Source of the DNA: Oikopleura dioica
Lineage: Eukaryota; Chordata; Appendicularia; Copelata; Oikopleuridae
Assembly (NCBI GenBank): GCA_907165135.1
Contig: OU015569.1
Span: 9,486,501-9,550,500, forward strand
Direction of reading: 5' to 3'
Length of the DNA stretch: 64,000 nt
The notes under the pieces are model-generated. The model ran no database searches. It was not told where the DNA came from and was given only the letters and a program-made list of their open reading frames with translations. Positions 25,101 to 37,600 of this stretch are shown here, piece after piece. Position numbers and translations under genes: made by a program. Within the stretch, counting starts at the first letter, position 1, and the number at the start of each line of letters is the position of its first letter.

Positions 25101-25262
25101 CTATTTTTATAAGAAATTGATTTCAACTATTTTAACTGTGGCCAAACGAAAGCGCACAGCCAACGATATTGTCCTGAAGCCATATTTCTTTGGACGAGAA
25201 ACCTAAACGAAAACCTTTTCAGAGATTGTGATATTGATGGACAATAGTAAATCGGTTTTGAA
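22189..25262. other. 3.1 kb intergenic stretch with one doubtful frame
   Basis: Apart from the SPAG7 3' UTR, the only coding hint is on the plus strand at 22325-22643: VLNDANRIVKRFG and, after a possible intron 22463-22531, IYTVQFDGAYQGILGLAACVENL. The pattern vaguely recalls RAD9/HUS1 sliding-clamp subunits, but it overlaps the poly(A) signal, lacks a good start and was not accepted as a gene. The rest is AT-rich with no supportable feature. The last few hundred bases should carry the PALS1 promoter. Confidence 0.4.
22285..22290 (+). terminator. Poly(A) signal of the SPAG7-like gene
   Basis: AATAAA about 97 bp after the TAA stop at 22186-22188. Confidence 0.4.
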
Positions 25263-27610
25263 ATGATGGAAATGGAGGCTCAGCCTCAACCTGTCCCCAA
25301 CGGCAATCCCTACGAGGTAAGTTTTATTCTACTCTACTTTCTGGGCAGGAAGAAATCTATTATCAAAAACCTAGGAGTTTCGTCGGATTGAATCCTCCCG
25401 CGCAAGTCAGCGGAAGCGGCGAAATGACGAAAAGCGAAACGCAGAGTTAGCAAGCCAAGATGATGTCTACAGACTTGCGGACAGGCCTCCCCTCCGCGGA
25501 GAAGACAACCCTGGCTTCGAGGTCAGCTGTTATAAAACACATATATTTTTATTCGATTGTTAGTCGGAGGAAAGCCTCGACGATCTTCTGGATGACTTGT
25601 CGCAAATGAATCCGAATCTAATACAAGACCTTGACGTTGTGCGAAGTTTTTTACACTCGCACGAAGTGAAACAGGTAATATTTTCACTCACCAAGCTGTT
25701 TGTGTTCACCGCGGTTTCTAGGCGCAAAACCTGATGAAGTCGCTGCGAGAAGAATTCCCCGAAGAGCGCTCTCTGGACGATCCCGCTCTTCTATCCGAAG
25801 CATTGAATAAGGTTGGAATTCTAGCATGCACTAAAATTTAAAATTTCGCTTGAAGAGCCAATCCGTCAATGCAGGAGAGCTAGCGCTATGCCTGAACTGC
25901 GAGCAGCTGCGAGAAGTATCCGGAATCGACGACGATACCATTGACGATCTGGAGATGGAAGACGAAGCACTCATGCTTGCCAAGAACTTCGTTGGAGCTG
26001 ACATGTCTGATCTTCTCAAGGCGGTGACGATCGATAAGACGAAGAGCGTTTTAGGCGCAACGGTGAAAAATGTAGACGCAAGTGTTGTCATCTCCAGAAT
26101 TGTTGCTGGCGGGGCAGTTCAACGCGATGGCCGTCTTCAAGAAGGTCCTCTCGCCAAATGGCATTTTGTTTGACGCTTGTGTTTTTAGGCGACGAAATCA
26201 TTAACATCAATCTTCAAACTGTGAAGGGAAAATCGGTCGACGAAGTGTGCCAGATCATGGAGCAGCTCACCGGCCATGTGACATTCGTAGTGATCGCATC
26301 AGGCAAGACGAACGAGCGGAATGTTGAAAACGACATTACTCACGTCCGAACATTATTCTCCTACAATCCAGAATCAGATGAATACATTCCATGCAAAGAG
26401 TTGGGCCTCTTCTTCAGCAAAGGCCAAATATTGAAGATCCACAAGTGAGCTTTCTTTCTTCTTCCTTGATCACTATGACTTTATTCAGAGGCGACGATGA
26501 GAACTGGTGGCAAGCCTACAAAGAGGGCGAGAATGACATGAGGTTAGTTCAACCTGTCGGGCGAAATTGAGTCGTAATGTTCTTCTAGCAATCTCGCTGG
26601 TTTGGTTCCTTCCTTCGAATTCGAAACGCGCCGTCGCGAAATGAATAAAGAGTATGAGCGCGAGCTTGAAAAGGAGAACGAACCAGTTCTCTGCGGCAAA
26701 AAGAAAAACAAAAAAGCCAAAAAGTCAAAGAAAAACAAAAAGAAGAACAAAAAAGATGAAGTTCAGGAAGAAATAATTCATGTAAGTGCTCCGTAGCATC
26801 TAATTTTGAGCTTAATTGAACTTGCAGCCTTACGAATACGTGAAATTACACCAACAACCTCCAGATCGTCGACGACCGATCGTTCTCATTGGCCCAAGAA
26901 ATGTTGGCCGATACGAACTGCGCGACAAGTTGACGAACGACAAGTACGAGGAGTTTTGCGTACCGATCGCGCACACTTCGAGGCCGAAGAAAGACGGTGA
27001 AACTAACGGACAGGATTACATGTTCGTCTCAAAGGATGCCTTTGAGCAGTACAAAAAGGTATGCGCTTCTGCTTTACTTCCAGCCAGAACTGACATTTGG
27101 ATTTAGAAAGGAAACTTCGTTGAAGACGGCGAGTACCAGAAAAATCTGTATGGAACGTCGATCGACTCGATACAACAAGTTATCGAAAGAGGAAAAACGG
27201 CCATTTGCGTGATGAACCCGCCGTCTATTAAGATCATGCGAGACAAAATGCTCAAGCCTTATGTTATCTTCATCAAGCCTCCTAATAGGTTCAGAAAGAG
27301 ATTTGAGTTCTGCCTAACGCTTGAATTTTTCAGGGAGCAGATTCTTGTTAATCAAAGAATAAACGGGAAACAGCTCGACGAAGAGACAATCGCCTCTATG
27401 ATCGACCAAGCACGCGTGATAGAGCAAGATTACGGTCACCTTTTCGACGAAATAATCATCAACCACAATACTGATGACACCTATGAAGTAACCTCCCTTT
27501 CCCTGGGCATTCGCTAACGCGCGTCATTTTAGGACCTGCGCAATATTATCAAGAAACTGGAGACGACGCCTCAATGGGTGCCCGTATCATGGTTGGACAT
27601 CAAATACTAG
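25263..27610 (+). CDS. MPP5: PALS1/MPP5 membrane-associated guanylate kinase
   Basis: Twelve exons: 25263-25316, 25375-25521, 25564-25674, 25722-25811, 25856-26144, 26189-26444, 26489-26542, 26589-26781, 26828-27058, 27107-27288, 27334-27487, 27533-27610. They give 1839 nt (612 aa; human PALS1 is 675). Order: an L27 region (about 65-125, a second L27 weakly visible), PDZ (LGATVKNV...GDEII), SH3 (F.YNPESDEYIPCKELGL..WWQAY), a very Lys-rich Hook segment, and a guanylate kinase domain (RPIVLIGPRNVGR, LYGTSIDSI) ending WVPVSWLDIKY. The role of the family is a scaffold of the Crumbs apical polarity complex at epithelial junctions; the GK domain is a binding rather than catalytic module. All eleven introns are GT-AG and 42-58 bp, in contrast to neighbouring genes. 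Poly(A) candidates lie at 27867 and 28042. Confidence 0.96.
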
Positions 27611-28660
27611 TTCCAAGCGACCGAAAGGCACCGACTGTAAAAATCATCAATCTCGAGTTCAATTTCCTGCTAGAGAGTCCAATCTGTCAGGAACTGCAAA
27701 GTGGACACTGATCACACTGTTCATTCTAATCCCGTTTCTTGCTAATTCTTGTTCGACTCTCCGAGTCTCTATTTGTTTATCTATTTCAACCCCAACTCCT
27801 CATGCTAACCCGATCCCGCTGCACAATACTTCCGCCTCTATCTAAAAGTGGAAGACACTCGTCTCGAATAAAATACATCATCGCAATGACTCTGCATCCA
27901 GCCTCTGTAAAAACATCTTCATCTCTTTTTAGCACCAATGCTTCTTTTCTTCCGACCTCATCTCTCAAGCTTCTGCCGATTGATAACGACCGCTAGATTC
28001 TTTTCTAGCCTCGGCTCAGATCTTCTTACGCTTCCTTTGTAAATAAATGAAATTGACCTACTTATCTATCCCTCGCCTTCATTTTCACTTTTATGCTTAA
28101 AAGATTTCTCTTGCTGACGAGTTAGTAAGTATTGATGGGCTCACCTTTTTCCAACATTTGATTAATGAATAGACCTTAATTACTCAAGTACGTTCTCAAC
28201 AATTTTAAGGTTATCGCAACTTATTGAATATATGCCCAGTCATTAGAGCTCGTCTCAATTGCATGTTGTCTATCAGAGAATTCCTTTGTCTTTTTGATGA
28301 AAACGAAAATTCCATTTCCAGTCTATCCCGCCGTACTCATCTCGCTCAGATCCCTATTCAAACTAATCCCGATCAAAAAAGCTATCACCCTCTCTATTTC
28401 CATCTTTTCCGTTTCATTTTTTCCGTTGAGGCGACTTTATCGCCCACCATTTATAACTCTATCTCTCCTTTAATAAGTACAAGAAGTTTCTTCATTATTT
28501 AAACAAAAAAAAAACTTCCGAGCTGTTGTCTACTGTTGCAGGTTTTCAAACATCAACCACTGTGTCCCTCGGTTGCAACAAACAGCGAATTCACTACGAT
28601 ACTAACTTAATTTAATCCAGTCGCTGATCTTCGCTTCTTTTAGGCCATATTTATGGAAGA
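27611..28660. other. PALS1 3' UTR and spacer before Sec16
   Basis: AATAAA hexamers at 27867-27872 and 28042-28047 bracket likely 3' ends of PALS1. A pyrimidine tract plus AG (CTTCTTTTAG) ends at 28643, 18 bp before the Sec16 ATG, and could be a 5' UTR or trans-splice acceptor. No other coding signal was seen. Confidence 0.45.
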
Positions 28661-31600
28661 ATGTCGGACAGCGAAGAGGTGACCTCAGCTGCGAGTTACT
28701 TCAATTCGGCCCCACCTCCTGTGCCTGTTCCGGTCCCTCCCGCGAACCAACAGAGTCAGCAGCCTTTTCCTCCGGCACAAAATCAAGAATACCTTGGAAT
28801 CAATAATGAGCCTCCTCCAGGTACATTAGTTCAACAAGAAGGAAGTAGTTTTTTCTTGTTTAGTTTAGGCTAGAGTCATTTCTTAATTATCTAAAATCTC
28901 TCAAAAGCACACGCGTTTCAATTAAATACACGGTTTCAACAATATCGTCAACAGCAGTACATCGGTAACATTTTCTCAAAGTTTCATGTTAAATAGTTCA
29001 AATCTAAACACCTTTCCAATCGCACAATTTTTATTAAAAATACTAATATGGTGCCATAAAAGTAACCGCATGCGCCTGCATACCTGTTTCTTCTTTTTGA
29101 TAATAGATTGTCTTATGATCGCTTCTATTACTGTGAATTTAGTGCCAGCGCCTGTTGTTATAAGCCCGGAAGACGACGCTGCCCATAACATGGCTGCTTT
29201 GACTTTGGAAGAAAACGTCGTTCAGGAAATCGAGCAGGCGGGCAACGCAGAAGTTGAAGTTCAAGGCCGCCTGCAGCCTTCCCAAAGCGATCTACACTCT
29301 TACAATGATCTTCATTCTTCAGCCTCGGTTCCAGCTCCCTCGGCTGCGACTCAGCAAGCTCCTCCTAGAGCAAGCGAGCATGCAGAAGGATATTTCCAGC
29401 CAAACTCGAATAATCCACCTGGTCAAGTGCAGCCTCAAAGTAACCCCGCAACTAGTCTGCGATCCGGTGATGTTCAGCCATTCAACTTCCAAAAAACAGA
29501 CGCATCTTCGGAGCCTTCCAACTACTCAGTTTTGGCATCAAGCAATGAAGGTCATCAGCCAAGAAATCAAATGCAAGACGATCAAGGTCGGGCTAGGCTG
29601 CGTGCACCACCTATTCCTGTCCAAGTCAGTAGTAATCCAGTCAGTTCTTTTCCGGTTGGGGAACAGCCGGCTTTGAGGGAAGATGTCCGAGCTCCTGTTC
29701 GCCCATTGAATCCCGAGCGATCATCACGTCCTCCACTCGACGAGCAGCGCCCAGGAAACAGAGATCCCAATGCGCGTGCTCCTATCGTGCCCCATGAAAC
29801 AGACCCAACTCCATTAAACCGAATGCCAGTTCAAAATCAAAATGCTCCAGTAAATGTTCAATACAGCCAGCCAGAGGCTCATACAGAAGGTTCTCTTCAT
29901 AATCGATTTTCACAGTCAAATCAATATTTGGATTCTGTCGCGCACGAAAATCAACAGTACCAGCAAGGAACGGGTAATCATTTTAAATATCTGTGAAAAC
30001 GCGTCCAACGTGCCGATTGAATTCAGCACTGTAAAATCAGAAAAAAAAATTTTCGTCGGTGAAATTCGATTTCACGCCATATTTCGGGTTTTTACTTGGC
30101 ATTGATCTTCACCACAGTAAATCTTTGTACTTGTCTATGAAATGTTCTTGGCATTCTAGACTCGAAGTTCTAGTATTCATGCGTAATTCATGTTCACATT
30201 ATTATTTTTGAAATCAAGGAAGAGTACCCATTTTCAAGCACCGCCTCAAGTTTCGGTTTCTCAGCAACAAGTCTATCAGCAGCCCGGGGCACCTTATCAT
30301 CCAGCGGATCAATATCAACAGCACCACCAGCATCCGGCTCCGCCTTCGTCTCAGGGTGGTTACGCTCCCCGTCCGCAGTATTTCCATCCGGGCCACTATC
30401 AACCTCAACCACACGCTCATCAGTATTCGCATCACGAGGCCGCTTCTGGCCGCGCGACGCCCAGTTACCCTCAAAATCCACCCCTAGATCGTCCGTCTCG
30501 TCCTGGCTCCGCCATATCTGCGCAGGGCTCTGGCTTCGCGCCTCCGCCGCAGCCACATTATCCTCCTGCACCTTATGGTCATCATCCTCCTCCACCGGGG
30601 CCGTATGGGTATCCTCCTCCGCCTGGTCCTTATGGGGCCTATGGGCATCCTGCCTACCCACCATATGGATACCCACCGCATCCTTATGGGGGTGATCCTT
30701 ACGGCGACCCATACAGACGACCACCATATTCAAGGTAAGCCTATACAAATAGTATCTAAGGATGCATCCGTAAAAATGGGCACTGATTCGGACAAGAGAA
30801 TGGTCAAAAGTTCTCTGCTAGAGAATAAAAATAAGTTATCAAACAGCGCGCTTTTTCGATCAAATTGGCGCGCATTCGGAAAATATGGAGCCTTAGTGGT
30901 GGTCGATTATGGCGTTGCAATTCAACCGCGTCAACCGCTACGCACCGCGGTGTTCCTAACAAACCGCACAGTTCCCCGGTCGGATTAAAACTTTTCCGCT
31001 ACATTCAAATCTTCTTCAAAACATTTTAGAATTCATAAAAAACAACGAATCTCGTCAACATCTAATAATAAGAGGTGAAACTATCATACTAAAAGAGTTC
31101 CGACTAATTTCAAAAACCTGAGAATTTATGGTGTCATGGGTGCAAAATTCATTCAAAAGATAATTATCCTCATCATGATTTCGGCTGTAATTTACCAAGA
31201 CGTAAATCGGAAAATCAAAACTGGAAATCGAAATACCCTAGGACCCTCTTATTTATGTATTCGAAATTCTTCCCCAGGTACCTAAGAGTATCTCAGCTTT
31301 TCATGGGAACCTGTCTTCAAAATGAAAAATTCACTCGCAAGCTGCAATTTTTGAGTAATACTTGTGCTGGATGCAAGTTCCTGCCTGAATGCAGAATCTG
31401 TCGCATGTTTAGATTGTCGGACAGGTTAATTATGTCCAGACAGATTTCTGTTCAGGGTTTCATACCGATAAGTCAGGAAATCAAAATAGAACCAGTACAG
31501 TTATGTATCTGCAATTTAATTCATCATTTATTGTTCATATTTTGTTATAAATTGTGAGAAGATTTCAGTTATGCCCTACATCGGCGTCGCTTTCTTCGAT

Positions 31601-34600
31601 TTGACTAGTAGAAAAACAACGATTGTTGAATGCATTATTTAGGCTCCCAGCGTGGGACAGGTATCGTCCGTCTTCCGAATTCGACCCCGGTGATGATAAC
31701 GTTTCTGTTACTTCTTTCCATTCGCAAAGATCCGGGCGATCAGGTGCGTCGAGAAGAAAGAAAAAGAACGTCTACGAGGAGCTGTACAAATCTATGACAA
31801 TCAACTACGAGTAAGTAGCTGTCGGCAATATTTTCTTTCTGCTTTGATTCAATCTTCCAAGAGCAAGATTACATGTTCCACAGTCACGTTCTGCTGAACA
31901 CGTAGATCCAAAGTTAATGTTTACGCTGGTTTAGGGGATTATCTTACTCGGTTTTCACACGATTTTGTATACATGCTCACCTTATACGACGTTTTCGTAG
32001 TTTGCAATATTTGTCACAAAAATAAGAAAGTCTGTTTTCAAACATTTAGACGCGAATCACCTATTGTGCAAGACAAATTGAATGCAATTATTTAATGCAA
32101 ATTGGAACCTGTTTTGAGAAGTTGTGACTTTGTTAGAGATATCCCTTCTTAGCCGATAAGAATAAACATTATCATGGAAATGAACTAAATTTACTCCGGG
32201 GTATACAACCGCGACCGTTCTAACGATAAGGTGACAGATAAGCGACTTGCGGAAGTTCTATCAATAGCAAGGATTATGCATCTGTATATCTTCAGTTCCA
32301 GAATATAACGATCACGTTTTGCGAAATTTCAACTCCTCAGCAATTCCTAAAGTCGTAACGCTATCCTTTGAAGCGAATGCCTTCCTTAGCACAGAGAGTC
32401 TTGTAGAAAAAATGGAAATTGATGTTCAGAGGAATACTAAAACAAGTTCATTGTATTTCCTGTGGCAGGCAGATACTAAAGATGTAGTTTTAGTGACGCC
32501 GAGTGGCAAGATAACTACTACGTCGAAAGCTCTCGGGACGAAGGACGGAAAACTCCGCCCAAGTTCACCCAGCCTCATTGTATTGTGCGGTTTTCACCAA
32601 CCGGGCAGCTGGTCAAAGTGAACGCCGCACGAGTAGACGAAGGCGAGGCCGCAACATTCGAGCTTCACTCACTAGAGGTAAATTTCACTTTCTCAATTGT
32701 GATTGCATGAAGCCTATTTAGGCGCTGACGGCGAACGAGCCTGTGTACGCGCCTGGACTACACGCTTTCCCTGGACCTTTAACTCGGTAAGAAATGGTAC
32801 CTTTAGTGCATCGTTTGATTCTGGGCATAATGTTAATAAGGATGCTTTGGCTAACCACAGTTAGGAGCGGAGAGCTTACTTTTGTTGTCTTGCAATATTT
32901 GTGTACTCAAGAAGAAGTGCTCTTGAGAACTATAATAAGATTTGCGCATTTTCTTCAAATTGGATCGGAAAGTGAGATTTTTCGGACAGGCGACTTTTGT
33001 GGCAAGAATCGTCGAGATTATCAAGAGGGGCTAATCGCTTCGTTCAGCTTGGAGTGAGTTTGAGGAGCTAAGACTGAGTCGATGCGGCTTCCGTGTCCAG
33101 GAAGAGTGGACTGAGTGAGCCGCAAATTCCATCATTTTGGAGTAACAAGCCGCCTTCATCTGCTCAGTTCCTTTTAAATCTGATTCAATGAACTCTTGAA
33201 CGGCTTAATTCAACCCAAATTCCTTGTGCCGTCTTTTTCCAGAAATCAAAATGCCGTTAACTTTGATGCGCCTTATTCAATATTCAGGTCACTTTTTTCA
33301 AAAATTCACGAAAAAGTTGAAGTCTCATTCTCGCGTTTAGAAATCCTCAAGGTGACTGAGAGAATATTCATCCTTTAACCACTGGAAACTGAAAGAGAGC
33401 GCTGTACAGTGGATATGACCTTGCGTCAAACAGTGGGTCACAGAGTTTTGTGTTTGGCGAAGGGCGGAAGTGCCTCGTCGCACTAATCCCCCGTTCGGAT
33501 AAATAGAGGATCAAACAACTGGTTCACTTAGACAAACTATTTTCTGCCTATTTTCCATTAAACACGTGACTCAACTCTGACGAGTACTTTTTGATGAATT
33601 CTTCTTATTAAACAAATCTTGTTTAAAAGTGTGCAAATGCGAAAAGGGTGTCTAACTGGAAAATTCTGTTTTACTTTGCTCTGAACAAAAAGGTCGTTTT
33701 CGCGGAGACAAAGTACTTGGTTTAGCAAATTACTAAATAAAGAAAATCACTACGGTTTGCATTTGCGCGTAGATTGCAACACGTTCTCCCCTTCTCACTT
33801 GAATATAAAGCATTTCTTGCACAGAGCGCAGCGTCTATAATTTTTGAAATACGAAGTGCTGTAGTAATTTGATTTCCCATTTTCGGCGTAGATTTTGCTC
33901 TGGCGCATTCTAAATCCGCTTTACTACTATTCAAAGGCGAGAGCGGATTTGTGATATTTTCCGACGGAAGCTCACGTTTGATGGCCACCTTCACCAGTGA
34001 CCGGGAGCTACTCCTTCTGAAACTGCTGGAACAAGTGGACTAATGCCTCCCTCTCCTAAACATTAAAAGGAGCTTACGAGCCACAAACGACCAGCCGCCC
34101 TGTTCACCTGAACACTTTTTACGCACTGCACTCTACCTCTTCCATAAATCCGGCCAGATGGGATCCTCGGTCGTTGGCCTTTCCCGCTGGATAGACACGC
34201 TAGATCTCGCTCAAGTTCACGTTTTTACGCTTGAGCAGAAACCTAAGTTTCGAGAAATAAGTGCAGAACGAAAACGTGAACTTTACTTCCAAGATCGTAT
34301 ATATGATAAACTTCTTCAATGTTGATTCTTTGATGAATGAATACGTCCTGCTCCGAGTCACTCGCCGATTTAAACATTTATCACGTTGACTTTCAAAGTT
34401 CCGGTGGAACTATCTGGAACTAACTATTTTTTACAAATTTCGAAATTCCATCACAACGGAAGGTTTTCGGGCACTCTTTTATCAGACCGAAAATCAGCTT
34501 TGATCGGCATGTTGTGTATACAGCATTCCGACGACTCGCCCAAGAGTTCCCAGAGCTTCGCTGATGTACATTGCAGGACACTTTTGTCAAAAACGCATTC

Positions 34601-37600
34601 TTCAATTACCTTTTAATTTCTCAAAGTTCACTTGCAAACGACCGGTACCGACTTGATAGTCGTCTAGATTCGAAAATTACGGTGTCAATCGGGGAAAAGT
34701 TAGATGTTGCGCAAGCTCGCGTCGCGGATGTATATTTTACGCTTCTGCGATCAGTAGCTGCAAAACTTTACTCGTAATAAACATCACACGTCCTGATCCA
34801 CAGTTTCGCAAGCAATTTGTTGTCTACTGTCGGGGAAAGTTGTCCGTTTATCGCCCACCAAAAGTTGTGCCCAACCGCACTCCAATATTTTTCGAATGTG
34901 TGTTTTGCCGATCCCAAAATTGAATTCATCAACTTTTGGAAAAGGTAGATTTACTTCAAATAATTTAGAGTGCTCTTGTTGAGAATATAACTAGACCAGC
35001 CTATTTTGATTACGTTTTTTAAAACCAAGATTACTGTGAATCGCCTTTACTGAATGCCCCTTTCTTCCAGAGTAGAGTACTTGGTAAAGGCTCGAGTGGG
35101 AGAATTTCGCAAGAGAAACTGTTCAGCGACAGTCCAAGTAAAGGATTTGTTGGAAACAAATAGGATTTTCCCGTAAAGATATCTTAATCCTTTCATGGAA
35201 GATTGTCTAAATTCAAAAATATACGCCAAATAGGAGGGTGGCGGTGGATTATCTGCGCTGACATGGCGGAAGAGAGTGAGTACCCAAAGCGTGACTTTAT
35301 TTTCACGGACAAAGTGGTCTTTGTCGCGATCATCATAGAACCGATAAGAGCAAGCTTTTTATCGGCGCTTGTTGATCTGTGCTCTTCAAAGAAAACGACC
35401 GGATTTGAGCAGCACGAGATGTCGTGTTAATCTCACTTGCAGCCGGATTCTCTTCTCTTGGAGTGCTAACTTTTATTCAGACACGTTCTGATTGAACATC
35501 AGATTGTTTGTCACATGTTTTCAAGAGTAACACGAACAACTGCAGGCAACAGCTGAACGTTATTGGAAATTAAGGGGATGCCTATGACTTAATTTTTCGG
35601 GAGAGCGAAAAATGCCATTGAGTTTAGACGCGAGTTCTCAGCGGAAGGGCGCGATCGGTATTCTCGACGCACCGCATGTGGAATGAGATTAGATATGAAA
35701 ATGAGTGTTGAAAAATACACCCATGACGAGTGGAATGCCCTCCACGAAATAGACAAAAGCGTTACAATTCCTAAATGATTTTGCTACTGACTAGACGTAT
35801 TCCCATACAAACAGCTCTTGCGCTCTTCGATTTATCACTTAGTTGTTTCGAGAAACTTCGTATCTCGGATCGTCGCGGGAAATTTGGAGCGCGAAAAACG
35901 TAAAAATACGCGATTATAGAGTCGCTCAGCCATCAGTACGTAATGTAGCGCCGTTGATCTGGGCAATGTCCAAATAATGCGGAGAACACGTTTTAACGAA
36001 TGCCCATCTCCTCTTCATTACTCCTCCTCGCGATGAGTTGGGTTTCTAGCACACCCGTCATTTTCTTGATACGTTTGTCAGGGTTCCAGTAGAAAACGGA
36101 TTTTTCGACTGTATTTTAAGGGCTGCAACGCCGAAAATTGATGTCGTGCGATACTGCGGTAACCAAGCTGCTGATGTGCGTGCGAATTTAAATATCCCAG
36201 GAAGTGGTTCAGACGCCGTTTGCACTCTCAGTTAGACTCTACAAGCGAGTGAACACAAAGCCCGCCATTTCTCTAAGGCACACGACAGTCAGCGGAAACG
36301 TGTGATTAGGTTGAGTATGAACCTCGCTAAGATCGGCAATCCTTCGCGTTATTATGGGATTTACTAGCCCTACTGGTGAGATCGAACGATAACGCCGAAG
36401 GTCACGACTTCTCTGAGTTACTCCTCGGCGAGCTCAAAAACGAAAAACAACCAGAAGATATTGATGAAAGTAATCTAGAAGTCAAAAACGACCGCTCACT
36501 TATTAATGAAGCCAATTCGAACACAAGGAACGGGACTAAAAGTAATACATTTCATGAAATATTCTTCGGCGAGAGAAAACTGTTTTAGAAAAGGCATCCT
36601 TCAGCGAGAAGTTCGGAGGTCTCGGAAGTCCCTTTTGCCACATTGTTAGTTATTTTATGTGAAAAGTCCCTTGCGTCAGTTTACGTAATTTAACCACTGG
36701 ACGCGGGTACTCCGAAACCGAAAAGGTGAACCGTTTCCGCGAGCTGATTCAGTACGGACGCCAGAGGGACGCATTGGAATGGGCGATGAAAACGGGTATC
36801 TGGGGACATGCGTTAATGCTAGCTTACAAACTCGATCCAACTCAGGAACCCGGTTACTCGTGCCACTGCAGCTCATAGGCTAAGTCATATTTAACGACGC
36901 ATTTCGTTACCACAGAGTTGATCTGGCGAATGTTCATTAGAAGACCTACCTCGGTCTCCATTCCCAAAGTTTACCCAACATTATGAAATTAATTATCATG
37001 ATCACTACCTCTGCCACGTAATTTAACCCGTGCTTGTCATTAATGTTTCTATAACATGCACGTTCAAGCTCTTTTTCGGTCGATTCTCGTCAAAGTAATT
37101 TTTTGTATTGAATTCGAACTCCAAGAAGCCAGCGGGAGACCCTTAGTAGTGGACGATGTTCCAAAAAGGGACCACTTGGTATCCAAATCGGAAGTGACTT
37201 TGTATTTTGCTTGCATCAGTCTTTTCTCGTTTCCGCGGCCACAGAAAATCTACATTTTCAATTCAAAACGTAACCAAACACAGCACCAAAAGGTGATGAC
37301 TCGCTTTCTCAATTCAATGGACGTTTCGGATCCTCTCCAAACGGCATACACTTTCCTGTCTGGCCGCCAGCCGAACTCGCTTTCGCAAATCGAAGAGAGT
37401 GACCTCGGCTCCTGGAGACATCACCTCGCAATGATCCTTTCGAATTCAACGCAAAATCAAGCACTCACTAGAAATGTTTATCAAAGGAGAGGCTCGACAA
37501 GTATTCTCATGGAGATATCTAACTTAACTCTCCACTCTCAGAACAGCACGAGCCGCGCAAAGATCTATCACAAGCCTAGGCGATACATTATGGAATCGTG

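Noticed and set aside
30194-30748. 184-codon minus-strand frame
   Set aside because: Antisense shadow of the Pro/Gly/Tyr-rich Sec16 exon 3, where codon bias keeps the complement open.
34070-34214. Plus-strand frame inside Sec16 intron 6 reading HFLRTALYLFHKSGQMG, similar to the Sec16 LLWHLLVLL segment
   Set aside because: The exon at 36332-36527 (FALLWDLLALL) fits that segment far better and in phase; this frame would duplicate it and its upstream join needs forced splice sites.
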